Origin: an uncultured Bacteroidia bacterium
Lineage (GTDB): Bacteria > Bacteroidota > Bacteroidia > Bacteroidales > F082
Assembly (NCBI GenBank): GCA_902774295.1
Contig: CACYHP010000005.1
Span: 1 to 64,000 of the forward strand
Direction: 5' to 3'
Length of the DNA: 64,000 nt
The notes under the pieces are model-generated. The model did no database searches. It saw only the letters and a list, made by a program, of their open reading frames with translations, and was not told the origin of the DNA. Shown one piece after another: positions 36,192-45,065 of the stretch (position 1 is the first letter of the stretch; each line of letters opens with the position of its first letter). Position numbers and translations under genes: made by a program.

Positions 36192-36617
36192 ATGACAAAA
36201 GAAGAATTAAAAAACTACTTACCTCACCGCGAGCCTATGTTGCTCATCGACGAGATTGACATTGACGACCAGCATGTCGCTCATGCAAAATATCACGTCA
36301 ATGGTGATGAGTTTTTCCTCCAGGGACACTTCCCGGGCAACCCAGTGGTGCCGGGTGTCATCCTCTGCGAGATTATGGCCCAGAGCTGCGCTCTTCTTAT
36401 GAAGGAAGACCTCCCGGGCAAATTGACATTCTATACAGGCATCAACAACGTGCGTTTCAAGAATCAGGTGCTTCCTGGTGATACCGTGGAAGTGGACGCT
36501 GTCTTGACAGCACACCGCGCCAACATCTATTTCTGCGACGCCAAATTGAGCGTTGGAGGAAAACAATGCGTCAGCGGAAGCCTGTCATTCGCCCTCGTTC
36601 CAAGAACAGAAAAATAA
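36192..36617 (+). CDS. fabZ: 3-hydroxyacyl-[ACP] dehydratase
   Basis: The 141-residue hot-dog-fold enzyme makes trans-2-enoyl-ACP. The helix motif GHFPGNPVVPGVILCEIMAQ carries H46 and E60, the FabZ-type catalytic pair (FabA has aspartate). It gives the substrate that the following ETF/acyl-CoA dehydrogenase genes could reduce. Confidence 0.92.
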   Translation: MTKEELKNYLPHREPMLLIDEIDIDDQHVAHAKYHVNGDEFFLQGHFPGNPVVPGVILCEIMAQSCALLMKEDLPGKLTFYTGINNVRFKNQVLPGDTVEVDAVLTAHRANIYFCDAKLSVGGKQCVSGSLSFALVPRTEK

Positions 36618-36627
36618 ATTTTATATA

Positions 36628-37446
36628 ATGAAGAAAGATTTTCAAATCGTTGTTTTGGCAAAACAGGTGCCTGATACCAAGAATGTGGGTAAGGACGCCA
36701 TGAATGCCGACGGTACCATCAACCGTGCAGCTCTTCCAGCCATCTTCAACCCAGATGACATGAAGGCTCTCGAAATGGCTCTGATGTGCCGTGATATTTT
36801 GAAGAAAGAAAACATCGACGTCAAAGTGACTGTTATCACCATGGGACCTCCACGCGCTAACGAGATTATCCGCGAGGCTTTGTACCGTGGTGCAGACAAC
36901 GGCTTCGTGGTCAGCGACAAACGTTTTGCAGGTTCTGATACACTTGCAACATCTTACGCTTTGTCGATGGCAATCAAGAAGTTAGGTCATTATGACATCG
37001 TCTTTACAGGACGCCAGGCTATCGATGGTGACACCGCACAGGTGGGACCTCAGACAGCAGAGAAACTCGGCGTGCCACAAATCACTTACGCCGACGAGAT
37101 TATCGCTGCAGCAACCGACAAGATTCGTCTCAAGAGAGTGCTCCAGCATGGTACAGAAGTCGTCGAGGCACAGCTTCCGGCTCTCGTGACAGTACACGGC
37201 AACGCACATGACTGCCGCTCACGTCACGCTCATCTCGTTATCAAGAAGAAAAACACCGAAATCCCAATGTGGACAGCCGATGACCTCAATCCTGACTTTG
37301 AAAGATTAGGCTTGAAAGGCTCTCCTACAAAGGTAAAAAACATTGAGAACGTTGTTCTCGCAAAGAAAGAAAGTATAGCAGTCAGCAGTGACGACGCAGG
37401 TATCAAAGGATTGATCGAAGACCTCACCGCAGCTCACATTTTCTAA
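36628..37446 (+). CDS. etfB: Electron transfer flavoprotein beta subunit, bifurcating-like
   Basis: The 272-residue protein has QVVLAKQVPDTKN near the start, then VTVITMGPPRANEI, SDKRFAGSDTLATSYAL and FTGRQAIDGDTAQVGPQTAE. These blocks are those I associate with the EtfB of NADH-using, flavin-bifurcating complexes in fermenters such as Acidaminococcus and Clostridium. That is from memory, without alignment. The start at 36628 (MKKDFQIVV) is chosen because the longer frame overlaps fabZ. It is separated from etfA by the ACP gene. Confidence 0.88.
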   Translation: MKKDFQIVVLAKQVPDTKNVGKDAMNADGTINRAALPAIFNPDDMKALEMALMCRDILKKENIDVKVTVITMGPPRANEIIREALYRGADNGFVVSDKRFAGSDTLATSYALSMAIKKLGHYDIVFTGRQAIDGDTAQVGPQTAEKLGVPQITYADEIIAAATDKIRLKRVLQHGTEVVEAQLPALVTVHGNAHDCRSRHAHLVIKKKNTEIPMWTADDLNPDFERLGLKGSPTKVKNIENVVLAKKESIAVSSDDAGIKGLIEDLTAAHIF

Positions 37447-37495
37447 AATTAAAAGATTAAAAAATTTAAAATTAACAAGATTAAAAATTATAGTT

Positions 37496-37732
37496 ATGAA
37501 TACAAAAGAAAAAATCACTGAAATCATCGTTAACAAACTGAATTGCGATCCATCACAGGTTACAGAAGACGCCGGCTTCGTCACAACATTAGGCGCTGAC
37601 TCATTGGACATCGTCGAGCTCATCATGGACATCGAGCGCGAGTTCGAAATCACCATCCCGGATAACATGACAGAAAAAATCGTCACAGTGGGCGATGCAA
37701 TCAAAGTTGTTGAAGAAATCAAGGCAAAATAA
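37496..37732 (+). CDS. acpP: Acyl carrier protein
   Basis: The 78-residue acidic protein carries the phosphopantetheine site GADSLDIVELIM with S36. It begins TKEKITEIIVNKLNCDPSQV, like normal type II ACP. It sits between the two ETF subunit genes and its stop overlaps the etfA start (TAATG), so ACP and EtfA are translationally coupled. This arrangement suggests that the ETF partner enzyme works on ACP-bound substrates. The 49-base gap before it is A-rich with repeated AAAATTAA. Confidence 0.93.
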   Translation: MNTKEKITEIIVNKLNCDPSQVTEDAGFVTTLGADSLDIVELIMDIEREFEITIPDNMTEKIVTVGDAIKVVEEIKAK

Positions 37733-38727
37733 TGAATAACATTATTGTTTATTGTGAAGTAAAAGACGACGGCAAGATCGCTGATGTGAGCTTGGAACTC
37801 TGTTCAAAGGCTCGTCATCTCGCCGACCGACTCAACGTTAACGTTGATGCCGCTGTCATCGGCAACAATCTCAAAGGTATTGAGAACGAGTTGTTTACAC
37901 ACGGTGTTAACACTGTTTTCTGCCTTGAAGATTCACGTCTGTCGTTTTATCAGACGTTGCCACATTTCAGTGTGATGACTAAGCTCATCGAGCGCGAGAG
38001 ACCGTATTCAGTGCTTTTCGGAGCGACTCCTGTCGGTCGTGACCTCGGTCCAAGAGTGGCGTCATATCTTCGTTGCGGTCTCACAGCAGACTGTACAGCC
38101 CTCGACATCGACGAGAACGGCAATCTGATGCAGATTCGTCCTGCTTTCGGCGGTAACATCATCGCTACTATCATCTGCCCGGACGTGCGTCCACAGATGG
38201 CTACAGTGCGTGAAGGCGTTATGAAGGTGGAAGTGTTTGAGAAACAGAAGAACACATCTGTTGTGAAGCTAAACGCATCTGAATTTTTGAATGAGGCTGA
38301 TTTTGTAGTGAAAATCATTGAGCGTAAGCTTGAGGAGAAGAAAATCGACATCAAAGGTGCTCCAATCATCGTTTCAGGCGGTTATGGCATGGGTTGCAAA
38401 GAGAATTTCAAGCTTTTGCATGAGCTTGCTGACCTTCTCGGAGGCGAGGTAGGTGCCACACGTGCTGCTGTCGACGCTGGTTTCGCAGAGCCGGAACGTC
38501 AGGTCGGTCAGACAGGCGTCACAGTGCGTCCGAAAGTTTATATCGCTTGCGGTATCTCGGGCGCGGTGCAGCACCGTTCAGGTATGGAGCAGTCAGCGTT
38601 GATAATCTCTATCAACACCGACCCGCATGCACCAATCAACTCTATCGCAGACTACGTCATCACAGGTGATGCCGCAGATGTTGTGTCGAAGATGATAAAA
38701 TATTGTAAATCAAATAGTAAGAAATAA
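37732..38727 (+). CDS. etfA: Electron transfer flavoprotein alpha subunit
   Basis: The 331-residue protein has the C-terminal FAD-binding signature: VDAGFAEPERQVGQTGVTV, then KVYIACGISGAVQHRSGM and INTDPHAPINSIADYVITGD. It forms the ETF heterodimer with EtfB and passes electrons to or from an acyl-CoA dehydrogenase. The stop overlaps the next start by one base. Confidence 0.92.
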   Translation: MNNIIVYCEVKDDGKIADVSLELCSKARHLADRLNVNVDAAVIGNNLKGIENELFTHGVNTVFCLEDSRLSFYQTLPHFSVMTKLIERERPYSVLFGATPVGRDLGPRVASYLRCGLTADCTALDIDENGNLMQIRPAFGGNIIATIICPDVRPQMATVREGVMKVEVFEKQKNTSVVKLNASEFLNEADFVVKIIERKLEEKKIDIKGAPIIVSGGYGMGCKENFKLLHELADLLGGEVGATRAAVDAGFAEPERQVGQTGVTVRPKVYIACGISGAVQHRSGMEQSALIISINTDPHAPINSIADYVITGDAADVVSKMIKYCKSNSKK

Positions 38728-40307
38728 TGAACTTTTATCAAGATAATAAAAGCCTCGCTTTCTATCTGAACCATCCTAAGATGGAAGAGATCGTCCGTAT
38801 GAAGGAAAATGACTTCGTGGATGCAGAGAACGACGAACTGGCACCAAAGAACGTGGAAGACGCTATCGACAACTATGACAAGGTTTTGGATATCGTCGGT
38901 GAGCTTTGCGGTGACGTTCTTGATCCGAATGCAGAGGCAGTTGATATTGAAGGTCCGAAAATCGTTGACAACGCTATCGTTTACGCAAAGGGCACACAGC
39001 AGAACCACGAGGCTATGCGTGATGCAGGTCTTTACGGAATGGCATTGCCACGTAAATACAACGGACTTAACTTTTCATACGTGCCTTACGTGATGGCAGC
39101 TGAGATGGTTTCTCGTGCTGATGCTGGCTTCGCCAATATCTGGGGCTTGCAGGACTGCGCTGAGACAATCTTGAAATTTGCTGATGACGCTATCAAAGAC
39201 GAGTATCTGCCACGTATCTACAAAGGCGACACATGCTCAATGGACCTCACCGAGCCTGACGCAGGTTCAGACCTTCAGTCAGTGCAGCTGAAAGCCACTT
39301 TCGATGAGAAGGCTAACTGCTGGAGACTCAACGGTGTGAAGCGTTTCATCACCAATGGTGACGCTGACATCAAGTTAGTGCTCGCTCGTTCAGAAGAAGG
39401 CAGCACCGACGGTCGTGGTCTTTCACTTTTCGTTTACGACAGAAAAGAGAAGGCTGTGACAGTGAGAAGAATTGAGAATAAGATGGGTATCCATGGCTCA
39501 CCGACAGCAGAGTTGGTGTTTAACAACGCTCCTGCAAAACTCGTCGGCGACCGTAAGATGGGTCTTATCAAATACGTCATGTCGTTGATGAACGGCGCAC
39601 GTTTAGGCGTTGGCGCTCAGTCAGTCGGACTTGCTGAGGCAGCAGTTCGCGATGCTGAGGAATACGCTGACCAGCGTGAACAGTTCGGCAAGAAGATCAA
39701 AGAGTTTGTCGCTGTTCAGGACATCCTCGACCTGATGCGTGCCAAGACTGACGCAGCTCGCTCATTGCTTTATGAGACAGCACGTTACGTCGAGACAAAC
39801 AAGAAGATTGCTGACATGCTGACACCAGTGTTGAAGATGTTCGCCAGCGAATGGGCTAACCAGATCGCTTACGATGACATCCAGATCCACGGCGGTTCAG
39901 GCTTCATGAAGGAATACAAATGCGAACGTTTGTATCGTGACGCACGTATTTTGACCATCTATGAAGGTACATCACAGCTTCAGGTTGTGGCAGCTGCACG
40001 TTTCTTGGGTAACGGCGCTTATCTCAAGTACATCGCTGACCTCGATAACTTCGAATATGCTGAGGAATTACAGCCATTACGCGACAAGCTTCGTGCCATG
40101 ACAGAAAAATATAAAGAAATTTTTGACCTTTCGGGCAATAAAGAGACCCACCACAGACGTTTAGTAGAAGCGGTTGGTTTCATTATCATGGGTTACCTCA
40201 TGCTTCAGGATACCACCCGTTGCGCTGATTTCAGAAAATCATGCGAAAACATCATTAAATTAGGTCAAGGAGAAATTGCAAAAACTTACGAATATGTTAA
40301 AGAATAG
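38727..40307 (+). CDS. Acyl-CoA dehydrogenase family protein, long form
   Basis: The 526-residue flavoprotein is longer than the usual 380, with an N-terminal extension of about 90 residues and a C-terminal helical extension. TEPDAGSDLQSVQLKA, ITNGDADIKLVLARSEEG, QREQFGKKIKEFVAVQ and HGGSGFMKEYKCERLYRDAR are family blocks; the catalytic glutamate is E413 in LTIYEGTSQLQ. In this operon it could either oxidise acyl thioesters or, driven by ETF, reduce the enoyl product of FabZ. The second is favoured because no FabI, FabK or FabV is present. Confidence 0.88.
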   Translation: MNFYQDNKSLAFYLNHPKMEEIVRMKENDFVDAENDELAPKNVEDAIDNYDKVLDIVGELCGDVLDPNAEAVDIEGPKIVDNAIVYAKGTQQNHEAMRDAGLYGMALPRKYNGLNFSYVPYVMAAEMVSRADAGFANIWGLQDCAETILKFADDAIKDEYLPRIYKGDTCSMDLTEPDAGSDLQSVQLKATFDEKANCWRLNGVKRFITNGDADIKLVLARSEEGSTDGRGLSLFVYDRKEKAVTVRRIENKMGIHGSPTAELVFNNAPAKLVGDRKMGLIKYVMSLMNGARLGVGAQSVGLAEAAVRDAEEYADQREQFGKKIKEFVAVQDILDLMRAKTDAARSLLYETARYVETNKKIADMLTPVLKMFASEWANQIAYDDIQIHGGSGFMKEYKCERLYRDARILTIYEGTSQLQVVAAARFLGNGAYLKYIADLDNFEYAEELQPLRDKLRAMTEKYKEIFDLSGNKETHHRRLVEAVGFIIMGYLMLQDTTRCADFRKSCENIIKLGQGEIAKTYEYVKE

Positions 40308-41031
40308 AGTAGCTATCATCACCGGTGCCGCTCGCGGTATCGGCAAGGCAATCGCAAAACGTTACGCTATGGAAGGCTGCAACATCGCGATTACTGATAT
40401 CAATGAAGATAATATTAACGCCACTGTCGCTGAACTCAGCGAACTTGGCACAACAGTGAAGGGTTATGTGTCAAACGCAGCAGATTTCGCTGATGTTGAA
40501 AAGACAGTCAACCAGATTGTGGCAGATTTCGGTCGCGTCGACATCCTCGTCAACAACGCCGGTATTACCAAGGACGGCTTGATGCTTCGTATGACAGAGG
40601 CTCAGTGGGATGCAGTTCTCACAGTGAACCTGAAGTCAGCATTCAACTACATCCACGCTGTGTTGCCTACAATGGCACGTCAGAAGGGTGGTAGCATCAT
40701 CAACATGGCAAGCGTCGTCGGCGTGAGCGGCAACGCAGGTCAGGCTAACTACTCAGCATCAAAGGCTGGTTTGATCGGTCTCGCCAAGTCAGTGGCTAAA
40801 GAGATGGGCAGCCGTGGCATCCGTGCCAACTGCATCGCTCCAGGTTACATCGAGAGCGACATGACCAAGGCTCTTCCTGAAGAAGTAAGAAAAGAATGGG
40901 CAGCAAAGATTCCGTTGAGAAGAGGCGGTACACCGGAAGACGTCGCCAACGTGGCGTTGTTCCTCGCATCAGACCTCTCCAGCTATGTCACCGGCCAGGT
41001 GATTAACTGCTGTGGCGGAATGCAGTGCTAA
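40294..41031 (+). CDS. fabG: 3-oxoacyl-[ACP] reductase
   Basis: The 245-residue short-chain dehydrogenase has the cofactor motif TGAARGIGKAIA, LVNNAG, and the catalytic S140, Y153 and K157 in NYSASKAGL. It uses NAD(P)H to reduce beta-ketoacyl-ACP. ATG 40294 lies 14 bases inside the dehydrogenase gene. A strong terminator follows. Confidence 0.93.
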   Translation: MLKNRVAIITGAARGIGKAIAKRYAMEGCNIAITDINEDNINATVAELSELGTTVKGYVSNAADFADVEKTVNQIVADFGRVDILVNNAGITKDGLMLRMTEAQWDAVLTVNLKSAFNYIHAVLPTMARQKGGSIINMASVVGVSGNAGQANYSASKAGLIGLAKSVAKEMGSRGIRANCIAPGYIESDMTKALPEEVRKEWAAKIPLRRGGTPEDVANVALFLASDLSSYVTGQVINCCGGMQC

Positions 41032-41061
41032 TAGTTAATGATAGTGTTAATAGTAAAGTGG

Positions 41062-41090
41062 GCGGTTCGCGTAAGCGAACCGCTTTTTTT
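41062..41090 (+). terminator. Terminator of the fabH-fabG operon
   Basis: GCGGTTCGC (41062-41070) pairs with GCGAACCGC (41075-41083) around GTAA, followed by seven T. It ends the plus-strand operon and touches the stop codon of the convergent anmK gene. Confidence 0.92.
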
Positions 41091-42153
41091 ATTTGTTTGG
41101 ATGGAAAATCTTGCCAGATGATGAATCGGATTCCGCACCTGTGACAGATTTCAAGACATTGATCTCGTTGCGGCTGCGTAATAAGCCGAGAAAAGCGAAA
41201 ACCAAAGCTTCTTTGTAGTCGATGATATCATCTGAAGGCACGACGACATGGTGTTTTGTATGGGCCTGAATACGTTCTACAAGGAATTTGTTTTTAGCAC
41301 CGCCACCAGTTATCAATAATTGAGACGTTTCGGGAAATGTCATTACAGATTCACCAATTTGCATTGCGATATGTTCCACAAAAGTCGCCATCAAATTGGC
41401 GATATCATAGCGGTTTTCCAATAAAGGTTTTATGTTATCCTCAAAGAATTCGCGTCCTAATGATTTCGGATACTTTTGCGAATAGAAAGGATGTGAATTC
41501 AATGTGGTTAATAATTTATTGTCAATGAGTCCGGAATGTGCGATTAAGCCATCTTTGTCGTATGGCATTGATAATCTATTTGCCAAATAATTCAATGCCT
41601 GGTTTGCGATGCAGATATCATACGCAATGCGCTGACTGTCAATGTCGTAGGAAACGTTGGCGATGCCTCCGATATTGAGGCATATAGGGTAGTCGGAGAA
41701 CAATAATTTGTCACCTATTGGCACCAATGGGGCACCTTGACCGCCTTTCAAGACGTCCTCGGTGCGGAAGTCGTTGATTACAGTGATGCTGCATTCGTTT
41801 GCAAGTGCCTGACCGTCACCGATTTGCAAGGTATAATGCTCCTGAGGCTTATGAAATATGGTGTGCCCATGTGAGGCAACAAATTCTGGTTTTAAATTGA
41901 ATTTATCAATGAATTGTTTCGTGACCTGACCGAGGAGTTTACCGTATTGATAATCAATGTTTTGTAATTGATTTTTATCATAGTAAAACGCATCGGATAA
42001 TTTTTTACGCCAATCATCATCGTAATCGTAATTGTCTTTTGCGACGATTTCGATATGCCATTTGCCGTCGTTCCAGAAATCGACGTCGACGAGGTCGATG
42101 CCGTCGAGCGATGAGCCTGACATCAGTCCGATTATGTTGGTTTTCTTGGTCAT
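41089..42153 (-). CDS. anmK: Anhydro-N-acetylmuramic acid kinase
   Basis: The 354-residue enzyme phosphorylates anhydro-MurNAc during peptidoglycan recycling. The ATP-binding GLMSGSSLDGIDLVDVDF, ASHGHTIFHKP, LNIGGIANVSYD and LLITGGGAKNKFLVERI fit the family. It overlaps the end of murF by one base, pairing recycling with cell-wall synthesis. Confidence 0.92.
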   Translation of the reverse strand: MTKKTNIIGLMSGSSLDGIDLVDVDFWNDGKWHIEIVAKDNYDYDDDWRKKLSDAFYYDKNQLQNIDYQYGKLLGQVTKQFIDKFNLKPEFVASHGHTIFHKPQEHYTLQIGDGQALANECSITVINDFRTEDVLKGGQGAPLVPIGDKLLFSDYPICLNIGGIANVSYDIDSQRIAYDICIANQALNYLANRLSMPYDKDGLIAHSGLIDNKLLTTLNSHPFYSQKYPKSLGREFFEDNIKPLLENRYDIANLMATFVEHIAMQIGESVMTFPETSQLLITGGGAKNKFLVERIQAHTKHHVVVPSDDIIDYKEALVFAFLGLLRSRNEINVLKSVTGAESDSSSGKIFHPNK

Positions 42154-43436
42154 TACAACGAATCGATGGTTTTGTTTAGATGCACGCTGTTGGAGCCTTT
42201 TACAAGGATGTCTTTGCCTGATACAGGATGAGAGGCGAGATGCTGGATGAGTGCTTCAACATCGTTGAATGTTGAGAACCCTGAGTTTTCTGATACTCGT
42301 GAAAACTCTTCTCCAACAAGATAAACGTTCTCAAATCTGAGTTCTTTGAGAAGCTCCAAAATATTCTTGTGTTCCTGTTCCGACTCTTCACCGAGTTCCC
42401 GCATATCGCCGAGAATAAGCATATTATCGTTTTTGCAGATGTTTCTGAAATTTTTGATGGCGTGGCTCATGCTGGTCGGGTTGGCGTTGTACGCGTCCAT
42501 AATCACGCGATTCTTGCCGGATTCAACCACTTGTGAGCGGTTGTTGGTAGGGCAGTAGTTTGACAAAGCCTCGACGATGTCATTTGCAGCGACTTTAAAA
42601 TAAGTTCCGATGCATATTGCTGCCATCACATTCTCAAAGTTATAGTCGCCCACCAATTGTGTGTCGATCTTATGTCCGTTCCATTCTACCGAGAGATATG
42701 GATTTGCCGAGAGCATCTTGCCTTGGGTGTCGGCGTCTGAACATGTGCCGTATGTCACCTTATTTGTATTATTGGCGAGTCCCATCAAAAGCTCGTTGTC
42801 TTTGTTCACGAAGAGCAATCCTTTATGAGCAGCAATATATTGATACATCTCGTTTTTGGTCTTGATGACGCCTTCGTAGCCGCCGAAGTCTCTGAGGTGA
42901 GCGCGTCCGATGTTGGTGATGATGCCGAAGTTTGGCTCGCCGAGATTTGTTAATTCGTCGATGTCGCCTGGATGGCTGGCACCCATTTCAACCACTGCCA
43001 ATTCAGTGACGGGCTTGATTCTGACCAGCGTAAGAGGCACTCCGAGTTGGTTGTTGAAGTTGCCTTGTGTGAAAACGATGTTGTATTTCTTTGCCAAGAC
43101 AGCAGATACGAGTTCTTTTGTGGTTGTCTTTCCGTTGGTTCCGGTGATCCCGATGACAGGCAATCCCAGCTTCTCTCTGTGAAGCTTTGCCAGTTCCTGC
43201 AACGCCTTCAGACTATCCTCAACGACAAATAACCCGTCACGCTTCGGGAGGTCCTGTCTGTCGGCTATCACGCATGCTGCGATGCCTTCTTCTGCGACCT
43301 TCAAAGCGAAGTCGTTGCCGTCGAAATGTTCGCCTTTCAATGCCACGAAGACGCAACCTGGAGTGATGGTGCGGCTGTCGGTGGTGACGGTGTAAGCTTT
43401 TTTATACAGCTCGTAAATCTTTTCGATGGTGCTCAT
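42153..43436 (-). CDS. murF: UDP-N-acetylmuramoyl-tripeptide--D-alanyl-D-alanine ligase
   Basis: The 427-residue ligase has the Mur N-terminal domain (TVTTDSRTITPGCVFVALKG), the P-loop VIGITGTNGKTTTKELVSA near residue 97 and the C-terminal MDAYNANPTSMSHAI. It adds D-Ala-D-Ala to the muramyl tripeptide. It lies downstream of gldJ behind a terminator; linkage of gldJ and murF is also known in Flavobacterium. Confidence 0.93.
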   Translation of the reverse strand: MSTIEKIYELYKKAYTVTTDSRTITPGCVFVALKGEHFDGNDFALKVAEEGIAACVIADRQDLPKRDGLFVVEDSLKALQELAKLHREKLGLPVIGITGTNGKTTTKELVSAVLAKKYNIVFTQGNFNNQLGVPLTLVRIKPVTELAVVEMGASHPGDIDELTNLGEPNFGIITNIGRAHLRDFGGYEGVIKTKNEMYQYIAAHKGLLFVNKDNELLMGLANNTNKVTYGTCSDADTQGKMLSANPYLSVEWNGHKIDTQLVGDYNFENVMAAICIGTYFKVAANDIVEALSNYCPTNNRSQVVESGKNRVIMDAYNANPTSMSHAIKNFRNICKNDNMLILGDMRELGEESEQEHKNILELLKELRFENVYLVGEEFSRVSENSGFSTFNDVEALIQHLASHPVSGKDILVKGSNSVHLNKTIDSL

Positions 43437-43449
43437 ATCTGTATTTTTA

Positions 43450-43477
43450 TAAAAAAAGCCGTCATTTGCGACGGCTT
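43450..43477 (-). terminator. Terminator after gldJ on the minus strand
   Basis: AAGCCGTC (43456-43463) and GACGGCTT (43470-43477) pair perfectly. On the minus strand the stem is followed by a run of T corresponding to the A-tract at 43450-43457. It separates gldJ from murF. Confidence 0.88.
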
Positions 43478-43498
43478 AATTATTTGATATTCAATCTT

Positions 43499-44842
43499 TT
43501 ATTTCTTTACCGCTGCTCCAATCATGTTCATGGCGCATCTGAAACCGACTGTTGCCGAACCCTCGTTCTCATCCATGTAGCGGCGTACTGAAGGGCTGAG
43601 GTAGTAAGGACCGTCTGCCCATGAACCGCCTTTGATAACGCGTGAATGGTCAGAGATCAAAGTGGTCTTGCCATAGTCGTACATCTGGCTTGTGTAGTCG
43701 ATGTCTTCCTTGTTGTTCCAGTCGTTCTGGATTGTCGACATATAGTCGCCGTCTCTGTAGTTGAGGTTCTCGGCGTTGCCACGATATGGATTCTGGTCGC
43801 TGAAGTCCTCGAATGAGAGTGGACGATAGACGTCGAGCACCCATTCTGAGACGTTGCCTGCCATGTTATAGAGACCGAAGTCGTTTGGCCAGTATGAAAT
43901 CACTGGTGCCGGGAATGCTGCGCCGTCGTTGAGGCTGCCTGCAACGCCCATATAGTCGCCGTTGCCTCTCTTGAAGTTAGCCATGAAGCTTCCCATGTAG
44001 TTCTTGTCTTGTGAACGCAAGCCGTCAGAGTTCCAAGGATAAACCTTGCGGTCTTTAATGCTCTCGCCAGTGCTGTTGCCGATGAGTGCGAGTGCTGCAT
44101 ATTCCCATTCAGCCTCGGTGGGGAGACGATATTTAGGAAGGATGATGCCGTCTTCCATCTTAACGTTCTTCTTGCCTTCTGCGACAACACCTGTATATGT
44201 ACCTGCAAGGTAACCGTCTGTTGTGAAGAAGTTCTCGCTATTCTGACCGTCATCGAATTTCAGCACGCCAGCCTCGATGAGAAGCATCTCGTTGACGCGG
44301 TCTGAACGCCACAAAGCGTAGTCGTTAGCCTGCAGCCATGACACGCCGACGACAGGGTAGTCGCGGTAAGCCGGGTGACGGAAATAAATCTCCACCATAG
44401 GCTCGTTGTATGACATAGAGTTACGCCATACCATTGTGTCTGGCAATGCCTTGGTGATCATCTCAGGATAATCGCTTCCGTAGATGCGGTTCAACCAAAA
44501 GATGTATTCAAGATAATCGAGGTTGCTGACCTCTGTCTGATCCATATAAAATGATGAAACAGTGACCTGACGTGGTGTGTTGTCCCATTCATAATAAACG
44601 TTTTCCTGTGTTGCGCCCATTGTGAAAGTGCCGCCTTCGATAGGTACCAGACCAGGACCTGTCTTCTGGGTAGTTGCCTTAGTGACGTTAAATCCACCGT
44701 AATTAGGGTCGTTGTAGTTCCAACCGGTTGTGCTTGATTTGCCGGCTTTGTTGTTATTCTTGCCGAAGCTTCCACATGAAACTAACATAATACCGCAACA
44801 AAAAATTGCCAAAATAGCGCTTAATCTTAACTTTCTATGCAT
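43499..44842 (-). CDS. gldJ: GldJ-like lipoprotein (SUMF1/formylglycine-type domain)
   Basis: The 447-residue protein has a lipoprotein signal (LVSCGSFGKNNNK) and one SUMF1-type domain from about residue 70 (IEGGTFTMGATQENVYYEWD, YRLPTEAEWEYAALA, MAGNVSEWVLDVYRP, HSRVIKGGSWADGPYY, VGFRCAMNM). GldJ is a periplasmic-side lipoprotein of the gliding/type IX secretion machinery in Bacteroidetes. PorK/GldK has a similar fold but is followed by porL; here the neighbours are murF on one side and divergent porU/porV on the other, which supports GldJ. Confidence 0.82.
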   Translation of the reverse strand: MHRKLRLSAILAIFCCGIMLVSCGSFGKNNNKAGKSSTTGWNYNDPNYGGFNVTKATTQKTGPGLVPIEGGTFTMGATQENVYYEWDNTPRQVTVSSFYMDQTEVSNLDYLEYIFWLNRIYGSDYPEMITKALPDTMVWRNSMSYNEPMVEIYFRHPAYRDYPVVGVSWLQANDYALWRSDRVNEMLLIEAGVLKFDDGQNSENFFTTDGYLAGTYTGVVAEGKKNVKMEDGIILPKYRLPTEAEWEYAALALIGNSTGESIKDRKVYPWNSDGLRSQDKNYMGSFMANFKRGNGDYMGVAGSLNDGAAFPAPVISYWPNDFGLYNMAGNVSEWVLDVYRPLSFEDFSDQNPYRGNAENLNYRDGDYMSTIQNDWNNKEDIDYTSQMYDYGKTTLISDHSRVIKGGSWADGPYYLSPSVRRYMDENEGSATVGFRCAMNMIGAAVKK

Positions 44843-45041
44843 TTTCGTTTGTGTTTTATTTTCTATTCATTAACTGAAAATCATTATATTTATTGCATAC
44901 GCCGATAAAAAAATGACTTTTTTTGCTCTTAAATTTTCAAACTGCAATTATACGACTTTTTTCCTTTTGAAATGAAGGTTTTTTTAAATTTTTTTTAACA
45001 ATATTATCACCCATTAAACGTTATAATTCCGAAAAATTGTG

Positions 45042-45049
45042 TATTTTTG
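45042..45049 (+). promoter_or_regulatory. -7 box of the porU promoter
   Basis: TATTTTTG lies only 17 bases before the ATG at 45066, so the mRNA would have a very short leader. This position argues against a start at the earlier ATG 45054. Confidence 0.55.
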
Positions 45050-45065
45050 CAAGATGTATATAAAA

